A program made the position numbers and the translations under genes. The notes under the pieces are model-generated. The model saw only the letters and a list, made by a program, of their open reading frames with translations, had not been told where the DNA came from and ran no database searches. From Kumtagia sp963820075 (GTDB taxonomy: Bacteria; Pseudomonadota; Alphaproteobacteria; Rhizobiales; Rhizobiaceae), in assembly GCA_963820075.1 (NCBI GenBank), contig CAWFYS010000012.1, positions 62,001 to 126,000 on the forward strand: a DNA stretch of 64,000 nucleotides, read 5' to 3'. Positions 17,577 to 26,623 of the stretch are shown piece after piece (the stretch's first letter is position 1; the number at the start of each line of letters is the position of its first letter).

Positions 17577-18494
17577 GTGGGCATCTATCTCCCGATCGCT
17601 GAGATGTCGGTCAATGTTCTCGTGCTGCTCGCGATGGGCGCGGCGGTGGGATTTTTGTCGGGCATGTTCGGGGTGGGCGGCGGCTTTCTCATCACGCCGC
17701 TGCTGATCTTCTACAACATCCCCCCGGCAATCGCCGTCGCCACGGGCGCGAATCAGGTCATCGCCTCCTCGTTTTCAGGAGCGCTGGCGCATTTCAAGCG
17801 CGGCACGCTCGACTTCAAGCTCGGAACGGTGCTTCTGGTCGGCGGCATCGCGGGATCGACGATCGGAATCTACCTCTTCACTTTGCTGAGAGCCGTCGGT
17901 CAGGTCGATCTCATCATCTCGATCACCTACGTCGTCTTTCTCGGAACCGTCGGCGGCCTGATGCTGGTGGAGAGCGTCAACGCCATCCGGCGCAGCAAGG
18001 ATGGCGGCCAGCAGTCGCTCAAGCGGCCCGGCCAGCACAACTGGATACACCGGCTGCCGCTGAAGATGCGCTTTCGCGCCTCGAAACTGTTCGTAAGCGT
18101 CATTCCGGTCCTCGGCCTCGGTGCCGGCATCGGCCTGCTGTCGTCCATCATGGGCGTCGGCGGCGGCTTCATCATGGTGCCGGCGCTGATCTATCTGCTC
18201 AAGGTTCCGACCAATGTGGTCGTCGGCACGTCGCTGTTCCAGATCATCTTCGTGGCCGCCTTCACGACGATCGTGCACGCCGGGACCAACCAGACCGTCG
18301 ACATAATGCTGGCCTTCGTCCTCATGGTCGGCGGCGTGGCGGGCGCGCAATATGGCGCCAAGGCCGGCCAGCGGCTGCGCGGCGAGCAGTTGCGGGCGCT
18401 GCTGGCGATTCTCGTTCTCGCCGTGGCGATCCGCCTTGCCTTCGACCTCTTCCTGCCGCCCCCCAGCATCTACTCGCTTGCGCCGGGGGTATGA
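17577..18494 (+). CDS. TauE/SafE-family membrane permease (sulfite/sulfur-anion exporter)
   Basis: A 305-residue inner-membrane protein with two homologous halves. Each has the family's glycine-rich motif: FLSGMFGVGGGFLITPLLIF near the start and GLLSSIMGVGGGFIMVPAL near residue 190. About eight hydrophobic segments are visible. Members move sulfite, sulfoacetate or related anions. It starts at a GTG at 17577 and its TGA is four bases before the ATG of the TIGR02186 gene. These two families usually occur as a pair, so a joint transport function is inferred. Confidence 0.9.
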   Translation: MGIYLPIAEMSVNVLVLLAMGAAVGFLSGMFGVGGGFLITPLLIFYNIPPAIAVATGANQVIASSFSGALAHFKRGTLDFKLGTVLLVGGIAGSTIGIYLFTLLRAVGQVDLIISITYVVFLGTVGGLMLVESVNAIRRSKDGGQQSLKRPGQHNWIHRLPLKMRFRASKLFVSVIPVLGLGAGIGLLSSIMGVGGGFIMVPALIYLLKVPTNVVVGTSLFQIIFVAAFTTIVHAGTNQTVDIMLAFVLMVGGVAGAQYGAKAGQRLRGEQLRALLAILVLAVAIRLAFDLFLPPPSIYSLAPGV

Positions 18495-18498
18495 TGGG

Positions 18499-19665
18499 AT
18501 GAGATCGCGCCATCTTACCGCACTAGAGCATTTCCGGCGAATACTGAATCGCTCTGTTTCGCCGATGGCGAGGCGATCCGCTAGGAAGGCGGCGCAGGTC
18601 GTGCTGGTGGCACGGCCAAGTCCGCCTGACGCCGCGGGCGCCCGCCAGCGGCAAACCCTTCGGGCCGGGTCCATTTGGCTCAAATCCTTCGGGTTCCGGC
18701 TCGGCCGTGGCGCCACCACGACCTTCACCGAAACCCTCGACCTTGAGCCAAATGGCCTCCGGCAGAGTGATCCAGTATTCACCGGAAATGCTCTAAGCAG
18801 ACTTGCGTGGCTTCGCCTGGTCTGCTTAGCCTCTTGTTTTGCCGCAGGTTTCCGTCGGAAAACCGTGGGACACTTTTCCGGAACCTGCTTAGCGCTCGGT
18901 CTCCTGGCCGGCGCCCTGCCGGCCTCGGCGCAAGGGCCGACGCCGTCGCTGGCCCCTCCGGAAGGCATCCAGATCGGCCTCTCAACCGACGTGATCCGCA
19001 TAACCGCCGACTTTGCCGGCGCCGATCTGACGATCTTCGGCTCGCTTGAGAATGCCGATCCGCTCGTTACGCGTCAGGGCCGCTATGACGTCATCGTCGT
19101 GCTCGAAGGACCGGCTCGCCCGGTCACGGTGCGGCGCAAGAGCCGCGTGCTCGGCATATGGATGAACACCCAGTCCGTATCCTTCGTCAATGTGCCGGAA
19201 TCCTATTCCATCTCCACGACGCGCGTGCCGCAGGACGTTACGCACCAGAACAGTTACAGGCAGCTCGCGCTGGGTATCAACTACCTGCATGTTCAGCCGA
19301 CGGAGGACTACGAGAACGCGGCCACGCTGTCGGAGTTCGAGGCCGCGCTTCGCAAACAGAAGATTGCGGTCGGCCTTTTCAACGAGCGCATCGGCGGCGT
19401 GCAGTTCCTGTCCTCCAGCCTGTTTCGCGCCACCGTGACGCTGGCTCCGGACGTGCCCGTCGGCACCCACAAGGCGCGCGCCTTCCTGTTCCGCAACGGC
19501 CTTTTCATCAAGGAAACCTCGGCGCAACTGGCGATCGTAAAGTCCGGCTTCGAGCAGATGCTGTTCCGGCTGTCGCGCAACCACAGCCTGTTTTACGGCT
19601 TCTGCGCCGTCGGGCTGGCCATCGTCACCGGCTGGCTCGGGCGGCTGATCTTCCGCCGGGATTGA
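18499..19665 (+). CDS. TIGR02186-family membrane protein with repeat insertion in its signal peptide
   Basis: The conserved part starts around 18895 (ALGLLAGALPASAQ, then IQIGLSTDVIRITADFAGAD, GINYLHVQPTED) and ends in a C-terminal membrane anchor (FYGFCAVGLAIVTGWLGRLI). The ATG at 18499 lies 4 bp after the TauE stop and encodes MRSRHLTAL. Between these two pieces 366 bp of two short repeats (18526-18891) are inserted. The frame is open throughout, giving a 388-residue protein with 122 extra residues inside the former signal peptide. Removing the insert and one TA copy restores MRSRHLTAL followed by ALGLLAGALPASA, a normal secretion signal. Function of the family is unknown; export of this version is doubtful. 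Confidence 0.8.
   Translation: MRSRHLTALEHFRRILNRSVSPMARRSARKAAQVVLVARPSPPDAAGARQRQTLRAGSIWLKSFGFRLGRGATTTFTETLDLEPNGLRQSDPVFTGNALSRLAWLRLVCLASCFAAGFRRKTVGHFSGTCLALGLLAGALPASAQGPTPSLAPPEGIQIGLSTDVIRITADFAGADLTIFGSLENADPLVTRQGRYDVIVVLEGPARPVTVRRKSRVLGIWMNTQSVSFVNVPESYSISTTRVPQDVTHQNSYRQLALGINYLHVQPTEDYENAATLSEFEAALRKQKIAVGLFNERIGGVQFLSSSLFRATVTLAPDVPVGTHKARAFLFRNGLFIKETSAQLAIVKSGFEQMLFRLSRNHSLFYGFCAVGLAIVTGWLGRLIFRRD
18524..18795 (+). mobile_element. 272-bp TA-flanked MITE-like element, copy A
   Basis: It begins TAGAGCATTTCCGGCGAATA and ends with the inverted form TATTCACCGGAAATGCTCTA, so the terminal repeats are about 26 bp with one or two mismatches. An equal-length, nearly identical copy in opposite orientation is at 26316-26587. 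TA at both ends fits TA target duplication, as in IS630/mariner-derived MITEs. It encodes no transposase. It interrupts the signal-peptide codons of the TIGR02186 gene. Confidence 0.85.
18793..18892 (+). repeat. Dispersed double-palindrome element, copy 3
   Basis: Runs CTAAGCAGACTTGCGTGG to CCGGAACCTGCTTAG. It shares its left TA with the right end of the 272-bp element, so it may have inserted at, or been carried next to, that terminus. Confidence 0.85.
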
Positions 19666-19709
19666 CCTCGAACGACCGGCGGCATGATGGCGGGGCGGGC
19701 GCTGCCGGA

Positions 19710-20417
19710 TCAGCCCGGCCGCAGCCGCTTGCCGGAAATGGCGTAAGTGCGCTCCGTGCCCAGCATATGCGCGACGAATCCGTCGCGCTGGAACAGCCCG
19801 GCGAAAGCCCGGTCGAGCACATTGAGCGAGCCGGTGTAGCTGCCGAACGCCGGCATGACCATGCGGCTGCCGTCGGTGGCGAAGCAGCGGCGGCGCACCG
19901 AGCGGCCGCGCTGCACGATACGCGCGCACGGATGCAGGTGCCCGGCGATTTCGCCTTCGCCCGCCGCGCGCGACGGCTCGTGCCGGAACAGCACCGCGCC
20001 GATCGAGACCTCGCGCACGCTGTCGCCACCGACGCCGGCCGGCGGGTCCGGGTCGTGGTTGCCGCTCACCCATAGCCAGTCCCGCCCCGCCATCAGCGCG
20101 GCAAGCGCGGCGCGGAAGATTTCGGGCAGGCGGGCGGAGCCCTCGCCATCGTGAAAGCTGTCGCCCAGGCTGACCACGATGCGCGGCCCGTGCTCGTCAA
20201 TCACCGTTTTCAGGCAGGCAAGCGTCGCGGCCGTGTCGTAGGGCGGCAGCAGCGCGCCGCGCCTGGCCGCCGAAGATCCCTTTTCGAGATGCAGGTCGGA
20301 GACGGCGAGCAGCCCGTGTTCGGGGAAGAACAGGGCGCCGCGGCGATCGCAGACCGCATATTCGCCGCCGATCGCGATGGCGCTGCCGCGCTCGCTCATG
20401 ACACGGACTGCCGTCAT
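19710..20417 (-). CDS. pdeM: Ligase-associated DNA-repair phosphoesterase/endonuclease PdeM
   Basis: A 235-residue calcineurin-like metallophosphoesterase. Metal-binding motifs appear in order: SDLHLEKG, SLGDSFHD, SGNHD and GHLHP. The tail GSYTGSLNVLDRAFAGLF is characteristic of the PdeM family that travels with DNA ligase, an Mbl-fold exonuclease and a DEXH helicase. Only the helicase partner is in this window. The ATG overlaps the helicase stop by 4 bp (ATGA), so the two are co-translated. Confidence 0.93.
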   Translation of the reverse strand: MTAVRVMSERGSAIAIGGEYAVCDRRGALFFPEHGLLAVSDLHLEKGSSAARRGALLPPYDTAATLACLKTVIDEHGPRIVVSLGDSFHDGEGSARLPEIFRAALAALMAGRDWLWVSGNHDPDPPAGVGGDSVREVSIGAVLFRHEPSRAAGEGEIAGHLHPCARIVQRGRSVRRRCFATDGSRMVMPAFGSYTGSLNVLDRAFAGLFQRDGFVAHMLGTERTYAISGKRLRPG

Positions 20418-22930
20418 GTGTTGCCCATGGCCTCCTCGACCAGCGACGCTTCCTCGAGCAGCGTCTCGGCGGCGCCGCCGGCCACCCTTTCCTTGCCGAT
20501 TTCCAGCATGATCGGCACGGCGAGCGGCGAGATGTGCTCCAGATGCTTATGCACGATTCGCCCGCGAATGCGCGAGAGCATCTCCGCCAGCCTGCTGACA
20601 TCGAGCAGGCCCGTGGCGGCATCGGCGCGCGTCGCCTGGAGCAGCAGGTGGTCCGGCTCGTGCGACCTCAGCACATCGTAGATCAGGTCGGCCGACACCG
20701 TCACCTGCCGGCCGCTCTTCTCCTGGCCGGGATGCCGCTTTTCGATCAGACCCGAAATCAGCGCGCAATTGCGGAAAGTGCGCTTCAGCAGCCAGCTCTC
20801 GGCCAGCCATGCCTCCAGATCGTCGCCCAGCATGTCCTCGTCGAAGAGTTTCGACAGCGGCAGCCTGCCGCTCCTGAACAGCCCGCCCATGTCGTCCAGC
20901 GCCCATACCGCGATCGAATAGTCGGTGGCGACGAAACCCAGCGGCCGCATGCCGGCGCGGTCCAGCCGCCGCGTCAAAAGCATGCCGAGCGTCTGGTGCG
21001 CCAGCCGCCCCTCGAAAGGATAGGTCACCATGTAATGGCGCTCGCCGCGCGGAAAGGTCTCGACCAGGAGGTCCTGGCGGCGCGGCAGCACCGATTTCTC
21101 CGCCTGGATGCGAAGCCAGTCGGAAACCTGGTCCGGCAGCACCTTCCAGCGCTCCGGATCGGCCAGCATCGCGCGCACCTCATTGGCGAGATAGGTCGAC
21201 AGCGGAAACTTGCCGCCGGCATAGATGGGAATGCGCGGATCATTGCCGACCGCATTGGAAACGAATGCCTCGGTTTCGCGGATTCCCTCCAGCCGCAATA
21301 CTTTGCCGGCAAAGAGAAATGTGTCGCCCGGCGCGATCGACTCGAGGAATCCCTCCTCTATCTTGCCGAGGACCGGCCCGCCGCGCGAGGCGATGCCGCG
21401 TCCCGAGCGCGCATAGCGCAAGGTGAGGTAGGGCGCCTCGACGATCGTGCCGACATTCAGCCTGTATTGCTGGGCGAAGCGCGGATGCGTGATGCGCCAC
21501 CTGCCCTCCTTCGTCAGGCGGATCTTGGCGTATCGCTCATATGTCTTCAGCGCGTAGCCGCCGGTGGCGACGAATTCGACGGCGCGGTCGAAGGTTTCGC
21601 GCGACAGCCGCGCATAGGGCGCGGCACTCCTGACCTCGCCATATAATTCGTCGGCGTCGAACGCCTCGGCGCAGGCCATGCCGAGAATATGCTGGGCAAG
21701 CACATCGAGCGCGCCATCGATCAGCGGTGGCGTGTCCTGCGCGCCGAGATAATTGGCCTCGACCGCGGCTCGGCACTCCAGCACCTCGAAGCGGTTGGCC
21801 GGAATGAGGATCGCCTTGCTCGGCTCGTCGAGCCGGTGATTGGCCCGGCCGATGCGCTGGGCGAGCCGGCTTGCGCCTTTCGGGGCGCCGACATGCACGA
21901 CGAGGTCGACATCGCCCCAGTCTATGCCGAGATCGAGCGTCGAGGTGGCGACGATGGCGCGCAGGCCGCCGGTTCCCATCGCCTTCTCGACCCGCCGCCG
22001 CTGGCTGACATCGAGCGAACCGTGATGCAGCGCGATCGGCAAGGTCTCCTCGTTGATCCGCCACAGTTCCGAAAACAGCATCTCGGCCTGGCTTCGCGTG
22101 TTGACGAAGAGCAGCGTGGTGCGATGCTTTTTGATCGCCTCATAGATTTCCGCAATCGCATAGCGCGAGGAGTGCCCGGCCCATGGGACGCGCTCCTGCG
22201 AATCGAGGATGCTGATTTCCGGTTTTGCGCCGCCCTCCACGGCAATCAGATCGGCCAGCGCTCCCGGCGGATTCTGGTCGACCAGCCAGCCGCGCAGCGC
22301 GTCCGGATCGGCCACCGTGGCGGACAGGCCGATCGCCTGGACACCGGGAACGATGCGCCTCAGCCGCGAAAGGCCGAGCGACAGCAGATGGCCGCGCTTC
22401 GACGTCACCAGCGAATGCAACTCGTCGAGCACGATGTAGCGCAATCCCGAAAAGAAGCGTCCCGGATCCGGCGATGCCAGCAGCAGCGCCAGTTGCTCCG
22501 GCGTCGTGAGCAGGATATCGGGCGGCGCCAGTTTCTGGCGCTGCCGCTTGTGCGCGGGCGTATCGCCGGTCCGCGTCTCCATGGAGATTGGCAGGCCGAT
22601 CTCGGCGACCGGCTTGCCGAGATTGCGCTCGATATCTACGGCAAGCGCCTTCAGCGGCGAGATATAGAGCGTGTGGACCCCGCGAAAGGCTTCGCCGGGC
22701 CGGCGTTTCGGCCGGGTGGCGAGATCGACCAGGGCCGGCAGGAAACCCGCCAGCGTCTTGCCGGCTCCGGTCGGTGCGATCAGCAGCACCGAGCGCCCGG
22801 CCTCGGCACGCGCCAGGAGGTCGATCTGATGGGCGCGCGGCGACCAGCCGCGCTGCGCGAACCAGTCGAGGAAAGGTCCGGGCAGGCGCGCCGCGGGTGT
22901 TTCGGCTTCGATGGGCCTCAGCTTCGTCAC
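20414..22930 (-). CDS. Ligase-associated DEXH-box helicase (Lhr-like)
   Basis: An 838-residue superfamily 2 helicase. Walker A is in APTGAGKTLAGFLPALVDL, the DEXH box is DELHSL, motif III is GLSATV, and motif VI is in QRIGRANHRLDEPSKAI. A long C-terminal Lhr/winged-helix region follows and ends VEEAMGNT. The length is that of the short Lhr paralogue that operates with PdeM in a predicted DNA-damage response. It is the first gene of a two-gene operon with pdeM on the minus strand. The ligase and exonuclease genes of the full set lie elsewhere. Confidence 0.93.
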   Translation of the reverse strand: MTKLRPIEAETPAARLPGPFLDWFAQRGWSPRAHQIDLLARAEAGRSVLLIAPTGAGKTLAGFLPALVDLATRPKRRPGEAFRGVHTLYISPLKALAVDIERNLGKPVAEIGLPISMETRTGDTPAHKRQRQKLAPPDILLTTPEQLALLLASPDPGRFFSGLRYIVLDELHSLVTSKRGHLLSLGLSRLRRIVPGVQAIGLSATVADPDALRGWLVDQNPPGALADLIAVEGGAKPEISILDSQERVPWAGHSSRYAIAEIYEAIKKHRTTLLFVNTRSQAEMLFSELWRINEETLPIALHHGSLDVSQRRRVEKAMGTGGLRAIVATSTLDLGIDWGDVDLVVHVGAPKGASRLAQRIGRANHRLDEPSKAILIPANRFEVLECRAAVEANYLGAQDTPPLIDGALDVLAQHILGMACAEAFDADELYGEVRSAAPYARLSRETFDRAVEFVATGGYALKTYERYAKIRLTKEGRWRITHPRFAQQYRLNVGTIVEAPYLTLRYARSGRGIASRGGPVLGKIEEGFLESIAPGDTFLFAGKVLRLEGIRETEAFVSNAVGNDPRIPIYAGGKFPLSTYLANEVRAMLADPERWKVLPDQVSDWLRIQAEKSVLPRRQDLLVETFPRGERHYMVTYPFEGRLAHQTLGMLLTRRLDRAGMRPLGFVATDYSIAVWALDDMGGLFRSGRLPLSKLFDEDMLGDDLEAWLAESWLLKRTFRNCALISGLIEKRHPGQEKSGRQVTVSADLIYDVLRSHEPDHLLLQATRADAATGLLDVSRLAEMLSRIRGRIVHKHLEHISPLAVPIMLEIGKERVAGGAAETLLEEASLVEEAMGNT

Positions 22931-23107
22931 GCGCCAGGAGTAGCGCGGCGCATATCAGCCGCCAAGCAAAATCTGGAACAAAAAGGGATCATGCCGTGCG
23001 ATCTCAAGCGCCGGACGCTGGGGCAAGGACGCGAAGGCGGCACCAAGTTGTTTGGTGGATTTCATGACCCCCCGATGTCCAACCCCTGTGGGTCGGACGC
23101 CGCGGGA

Positions 23108-23428
23108 TTAGCCGCCGCCTAGGGCCCGCATCATGTTGGGCAATGCAGGTAGCGTGAGAAGCGCTGCGCATCCGAGCCAGATCGACGCGGCGACGGCACC
23201 TTGGGGGCGCGCCGAAAGGCGTTCGTAGAGCGCCGCCGGAACGCCTGCTACCATAAGGGTTAGCGTCGACAGGATGAGCGCGCTCGCCATGTAGACGAAC
23301 TGGCTCGTCGGCGGAGCCCAGGATGGGTACCAGACCGGATAAAGCACGAAGAGCACAAGCACCCAGGGGGAGAAGATGCCGTTGACGATGGCGATCGCCA
23401 TGACAGGAACCAGGCCTGTGCGTTCCAT
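23108..23428 (-). CDS. Small integral membrane protein, unknown function
   Basis: A 106-residue protein with three hydrophobic segments (AIAIVNGIFSPWVLVLFVLY, SALILSTLTLMVAGVPAALY, ASIWLGCAALLTLPALP) and a short polar C-terminus. The ATG at 23428 follows GGGGAATTGAGAC and lies just after the stop of the broken membrane gene upstream, so the two look co-transcribed. I do not recognise the family. The actP terminator at 23788-23822 lies on the promoter side, so this pair probably has its own promoter. Confidence 0.65.
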   Translation of the reverse strand: MERTGLVPVMAIAIVNGIFSPWVLVLFVLYPVWYPSWAPPTSQFVYMASALILSTLTLMVAGVPAALYERLSARPQGAVAASIWLGCAALLTLPALPNMMRALGGG

Positions 23429-23431
23429 GTC

Positions 23432-23743
23432 TCAATTCCCCGGCACTGCGCCGGGCGCGAGACCGGCATTGAAGAGCACAACGAAATAGACAACCCGCAG
23501 CGCCATCAGCCAGAGCGCCGCGAAGATCAATACGACCGGCTGGGCCAGCACATCCGGGGTGACGTAGCGCACGGCGCGGACGGCGGGGTCGGTGACGAAG
23601 CGGAAGCCGCGCCAGATGAAGTTGTCCCAGTTCTCCGGCGACGAAGAAACCGAGAACCAGCCGGCCGATCACGGTGTACATGACCGCGGCCAGCACGAAG
23701 TTCGGGCAGGTGGAAATACCAGTAGCTCCAGAAATCCGTTCAT
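23432..23743 (-). pseudogene. Small membrane protein (YggT-like?), multiply frameshifted
   Basis: Removing one base at each of three places (near 23724, 23702 and 23637) joins MNGFLE, YWYFHLP, NFVLAAVMYTVIGRLVLGFF and ENWDNFIWRGFRFVTDPAVR. The last part continues AVRYVTPDVLAQ and VVLIFAALWLMALRVVYFVV up to the stop at 23432. As given, no single frame covers it. The DPAVR...P pattern between two hydrophobic stretches is reminiscent of YggT-family proteins (weak). All three errors are apparent single-base insertions, the same sign as in the neighbouring symporter gene, so sequence error is plausible. Confidence 0.5.
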
Positions 23744-23787
23744 GCCCGCGGTCCGATGGCTATCATGCGAGCCATAGCGGCATCGCG

Positions 23788-23822
23788 AAAAAATAAAGAG
23801 GGGTCCGGCGAGGCCCCCTCTT
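23788..23822 (-). terminator. Rho-independent terminator of the symporter gene
   Basis: On the minus strand an AAGAGGGGG / CCCCTCTT stem with a short GC loop is followed by TTTATTTTTT, 20 bp after the symporter stop at 23842. It is the clearest intrinsic terminator in the window. Confidence 0.85.
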
Positions 23823-23841
23823 CCAACTTTCCGAACGCGGA

Positions 23842-25831
23842 TCAGGCCGTCTTTTCTTCCATGATCGTCTTGCCGCGCGGAACGCGGATTTCCTCGATGA
23901 AATCCTGCAGCTCGCGTGACGGCTCCTTGGTCAGCAGCGAGACGACATACATGACCGCGAAGCCGACAGGCAGGCCGAACGCCGCGGCCGAAAGGTTCTT
24001 CACCCCGCCCCAGTTCGCGATCGTCTGCGCATGCTTGTCAAGCGCGGTCCAGGCCGCTGCCTGGGCATCGGGAGCAGCAGCGGCAAAGGCGGCCTTGAGC
24101 TCCTCGAACTTGGCAAGCTGCTCGGCCGTGGCTGTCGACAGGCCGCTCCACATCTCGACGAAGCCGACCGCGCCGTAGCGGGTCGCCAGCAGGTAGTAGA
24201 TGCAGATGCCGAAACCTGCGATCATGCCGGCAACCGCCCCCGCCGAGTTGGCACGCTTCCACCAGACGCCGAGAACCAGCGCCGGGAAGAGGCCCGCCGC
24301 CGCAAGCGAGAATGCCCACGACACCATCGCCAGAATGTCGGCCGGCTTGGTCGAAGCGACATAGGCCGCCGCGATCGCCACCAGCACCAGCAGGACGCGC
24401 GACACGACCAGGCGGCGAGCCGTCGGCGCGTTCTGGTCGATCATCTTGTAGTAGATGTCGTGGCTGAGCGCGTTGGCGATGGCCAGCAGCAGGCCGTCGG
24501 CGGTCGACAGCGCGGCTGCGAGACCGCCGGCCGCGACGAGGCCCGAGATGACATAGGGCATGCCCGCCATTTCCGGCGTGGCAAGCACGATCATGTCGGC
24601 ATTGAGGTTGATGTTGGCGAAGCCGATATTGGTTACGCCCTGTTCAGCACAGGCCGCGGCGATGGCGGCTGTGTCGATGGCAGCCTTGCCGCAGATCTGC
24701 ACCAGTGCGTTGTCGGCCGCCGCCCAGCGCATCATCCATCCCGCTTTCTCGGCGATGTTGTCGGGCGTCAGGCCGGAAGCTACCAGGTCGAGCATCGTCC
24801 ACTTCGCGAACGCCGCATAGGCCGGCGCGGTGAAGTAGAGGATGAAGATGAACAGCAGCGACCATGCCACGGAGACGCGCGCCTCACGCACCGACGGTGT
24901 GGTGAAGTAGCGCATCAGGACGTGCGGCAGCGAAGCGGTGCCGACCATCAGGCAGAGGATCAGCAGGAAGAAGTTGAGCGCGTTGTAGCCGCCATGCACG
25001 AATGGCGTGATGTGGTGGACCGCAATACCCTGAGCGACCTCCAGCGCCGTGATGTTGGCGAGCGCCTGACCCTGCATGAGCTGCGGGATCGGCACGCCGG
25101 TCTTGACCGTCGACATCCAGATCGCCGGGATGAGGTAGGCGATGATCAGCACGATGTACTGGGCGACCTGCGTCCAGGTGACTGCGCGCATGCCGCCGAG
25201 CATGGAGCAGACCAGGATGCCGGCAAGGCCGACATAGACCGCGACGTTGAAGTCGATGCCGAGGAAGCGCGCCGAGATGATGCCTGTCGCCGATAGATCT
25301 GCGCGACCACATAGGTGAACGAGCAGGAGAACAGCACGACCACGCCAATGAAGCGCGCGAGATTGCCGCCATAGCGCGCCGACAGGAAGTCGGGCACCGT
25401 GTAGGCACCGAATTTGCGCAGATATGGCGCGACCAGGATCGCGACCAGCACATAGCCGCCAGTCCAGCCAAGCACGAAGGCGAGGCCGTCATAGCCCAGC
25501 AGGTAGAGCGAACCGGCCATGCCGATGAAGGAAGCGCGCCGACATCCAGTCCGCGCCGGTCGCCATGCCGTTGTAGATCGCCGGCACGCGGCGGCCGGCG
25601 ACATAGTATTCGCCGACTTGCATGGTGCGTGTGAGAATGCCGATGACGGCATAGATCAGGATGGTGAAGCCGATGAACATATAGCCGATGATGACGTTCG
25701 GCACACCGAGCGGCGCTCAGAATCGCCATCAGGATGATGAAGGCTATGAAGCCTCCAGTATAGATTGTGTAGATGCGGCCGAGATTGGAGATGAAATCGC
25801 GCCCACCGCCGCTGGCTGTCGTCGTTGACAT
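23842..25831 (-). pseudogene. actP: Cation:acetate symporter ActP-like (sodium:solute symporter), three frameshifts
   Basis: Start at 25831 gives MSTTTASGGGRDFISNLGRI. The frame breaks near 25714 (ILSA to GVPNVIIGYMF), near 25540 (DWMSA to SFIGMAGSLYLLGYDG) and near 25289 (VVAQIY to TGIISARFLGIDF). The last 453 residues from 25203 are intact to IMEEKTA. The joined ~660-residue protein has the many membrane helices and conserved segments of the SSS family subgroup that pairs with a DUF4212 small subunit, predicted to take up acetate or other short carboxylates. Each break is cured by removing one base. The gene is broken as written. Confidence 0.8.
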
Positions 25832-25844
25832 GGTTTTCCCCCGC

Positions 25845-26100
25845 TCAATCTTCTGACACGCCGCATTCCTCGTCGATGGCATTCTGCTTGCGTGCAAACC
25901 AGAACAGCATGACGACGAAGGCTATGAGCGAACCCTGCGCGGCCATGTAGAAGCCGAGCGGGAAGCCCAGAATGACGATGTTGTTGAGTGCCGCCACGAA
26001 GAAGTGGACGACATATCCGAAGAATACCCACAGATGCGAGCATGACGAACATGAGATTGCGGGTCTTGTTCCAGTAGCTTACACGGTCTGGCGTTGCCAT
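25845..26100 (-). pseudogene. DUF4212 symporter small subunit, frameshifted
   Basis: Start at 26100 reads MATPDRVSYWNKTRNLMFVM. After LA an extra base near 26035 throws the frame; removing it gives LWVFFGYVVHFFVAALNN, then ILGFPLGFYMAAQGSLIAFV and FWFARKQNAIDEECGVSED. Two membrane helices and the WxKTRxL start are typical of DUF4212 proteins encoded just before ActP-like symporters. The gap to the symporter start is 13 bp. Confidence 0.75.
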
Positions 26101-26315
26101 TGCGTCGATCCCTCCCTTTATTGACAGCCCGCGCAAATCCTCCCGACCGACAGGCTGTTCGGCAAATCGCCAAGCTCCCGCAAAAACGGCCCCTTGGCAC
26201 GTCGACGTCACGATGGATTCGGCCAACGCGGTATGTACGATAGCTACGTTTGCAACTTCCCGTTATTCAACTTTAGAATCGGTACGCCGGACTGGCGAAG
26301 AGGCGTCGCGAAAGT

Positions 26316-26587
26316 TAGAGCATTTCCGGTGAATACTGGATCACTCTGCCGGAGGCCATTTGGCTCAAGGTCGAGGGTTTCGGTGAAGGTCGTGGTGGCG
26401 CCACGGCCGAGCCGGAACCCGAAGGATTTGAGCCAAATGGACCCGGCCCGAAGGGTTTGCCGCTGGCGGGCGCCCGCGGCGTCAGGCGGACTTGGCCGTG
26501 CCACCAGCACGACCTGCGCCGCCTTCCTGGCGGATCGCCTCCCCATCGGCGAAACAGAGCGATTCAGTATTCACCGGAAATGCTCTA
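26316..26587 (-). mobile_element. 272-bp TA-flanked MITE-like element, copy B (inverted)
   Basis: The reverse orientation and same length (272 bp) as the element at 18524-18795, with only a few differences seen by eye. Ends are TAGAGCATTTCCGGTGAATA and TATTCACCGGAAATGCTCTA. It sits 37 bp before the start of the gene at 26624, so it replaces most of that gene's upstream region and may contribute or block a promoter. Confidence 0.85.
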
Positions 26588-26623
26588 ACGCTCGGCAGCC
26601 CCCCGCAGACGAGGGAAATGACA

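Noticed and set aside
26244..26546. 100-codon ORF within the 272-bp element
   Set aside because: Open in both copies only because the repeat lacks stops in that frame; no start signal and no protein resemblance, so not a transposase.
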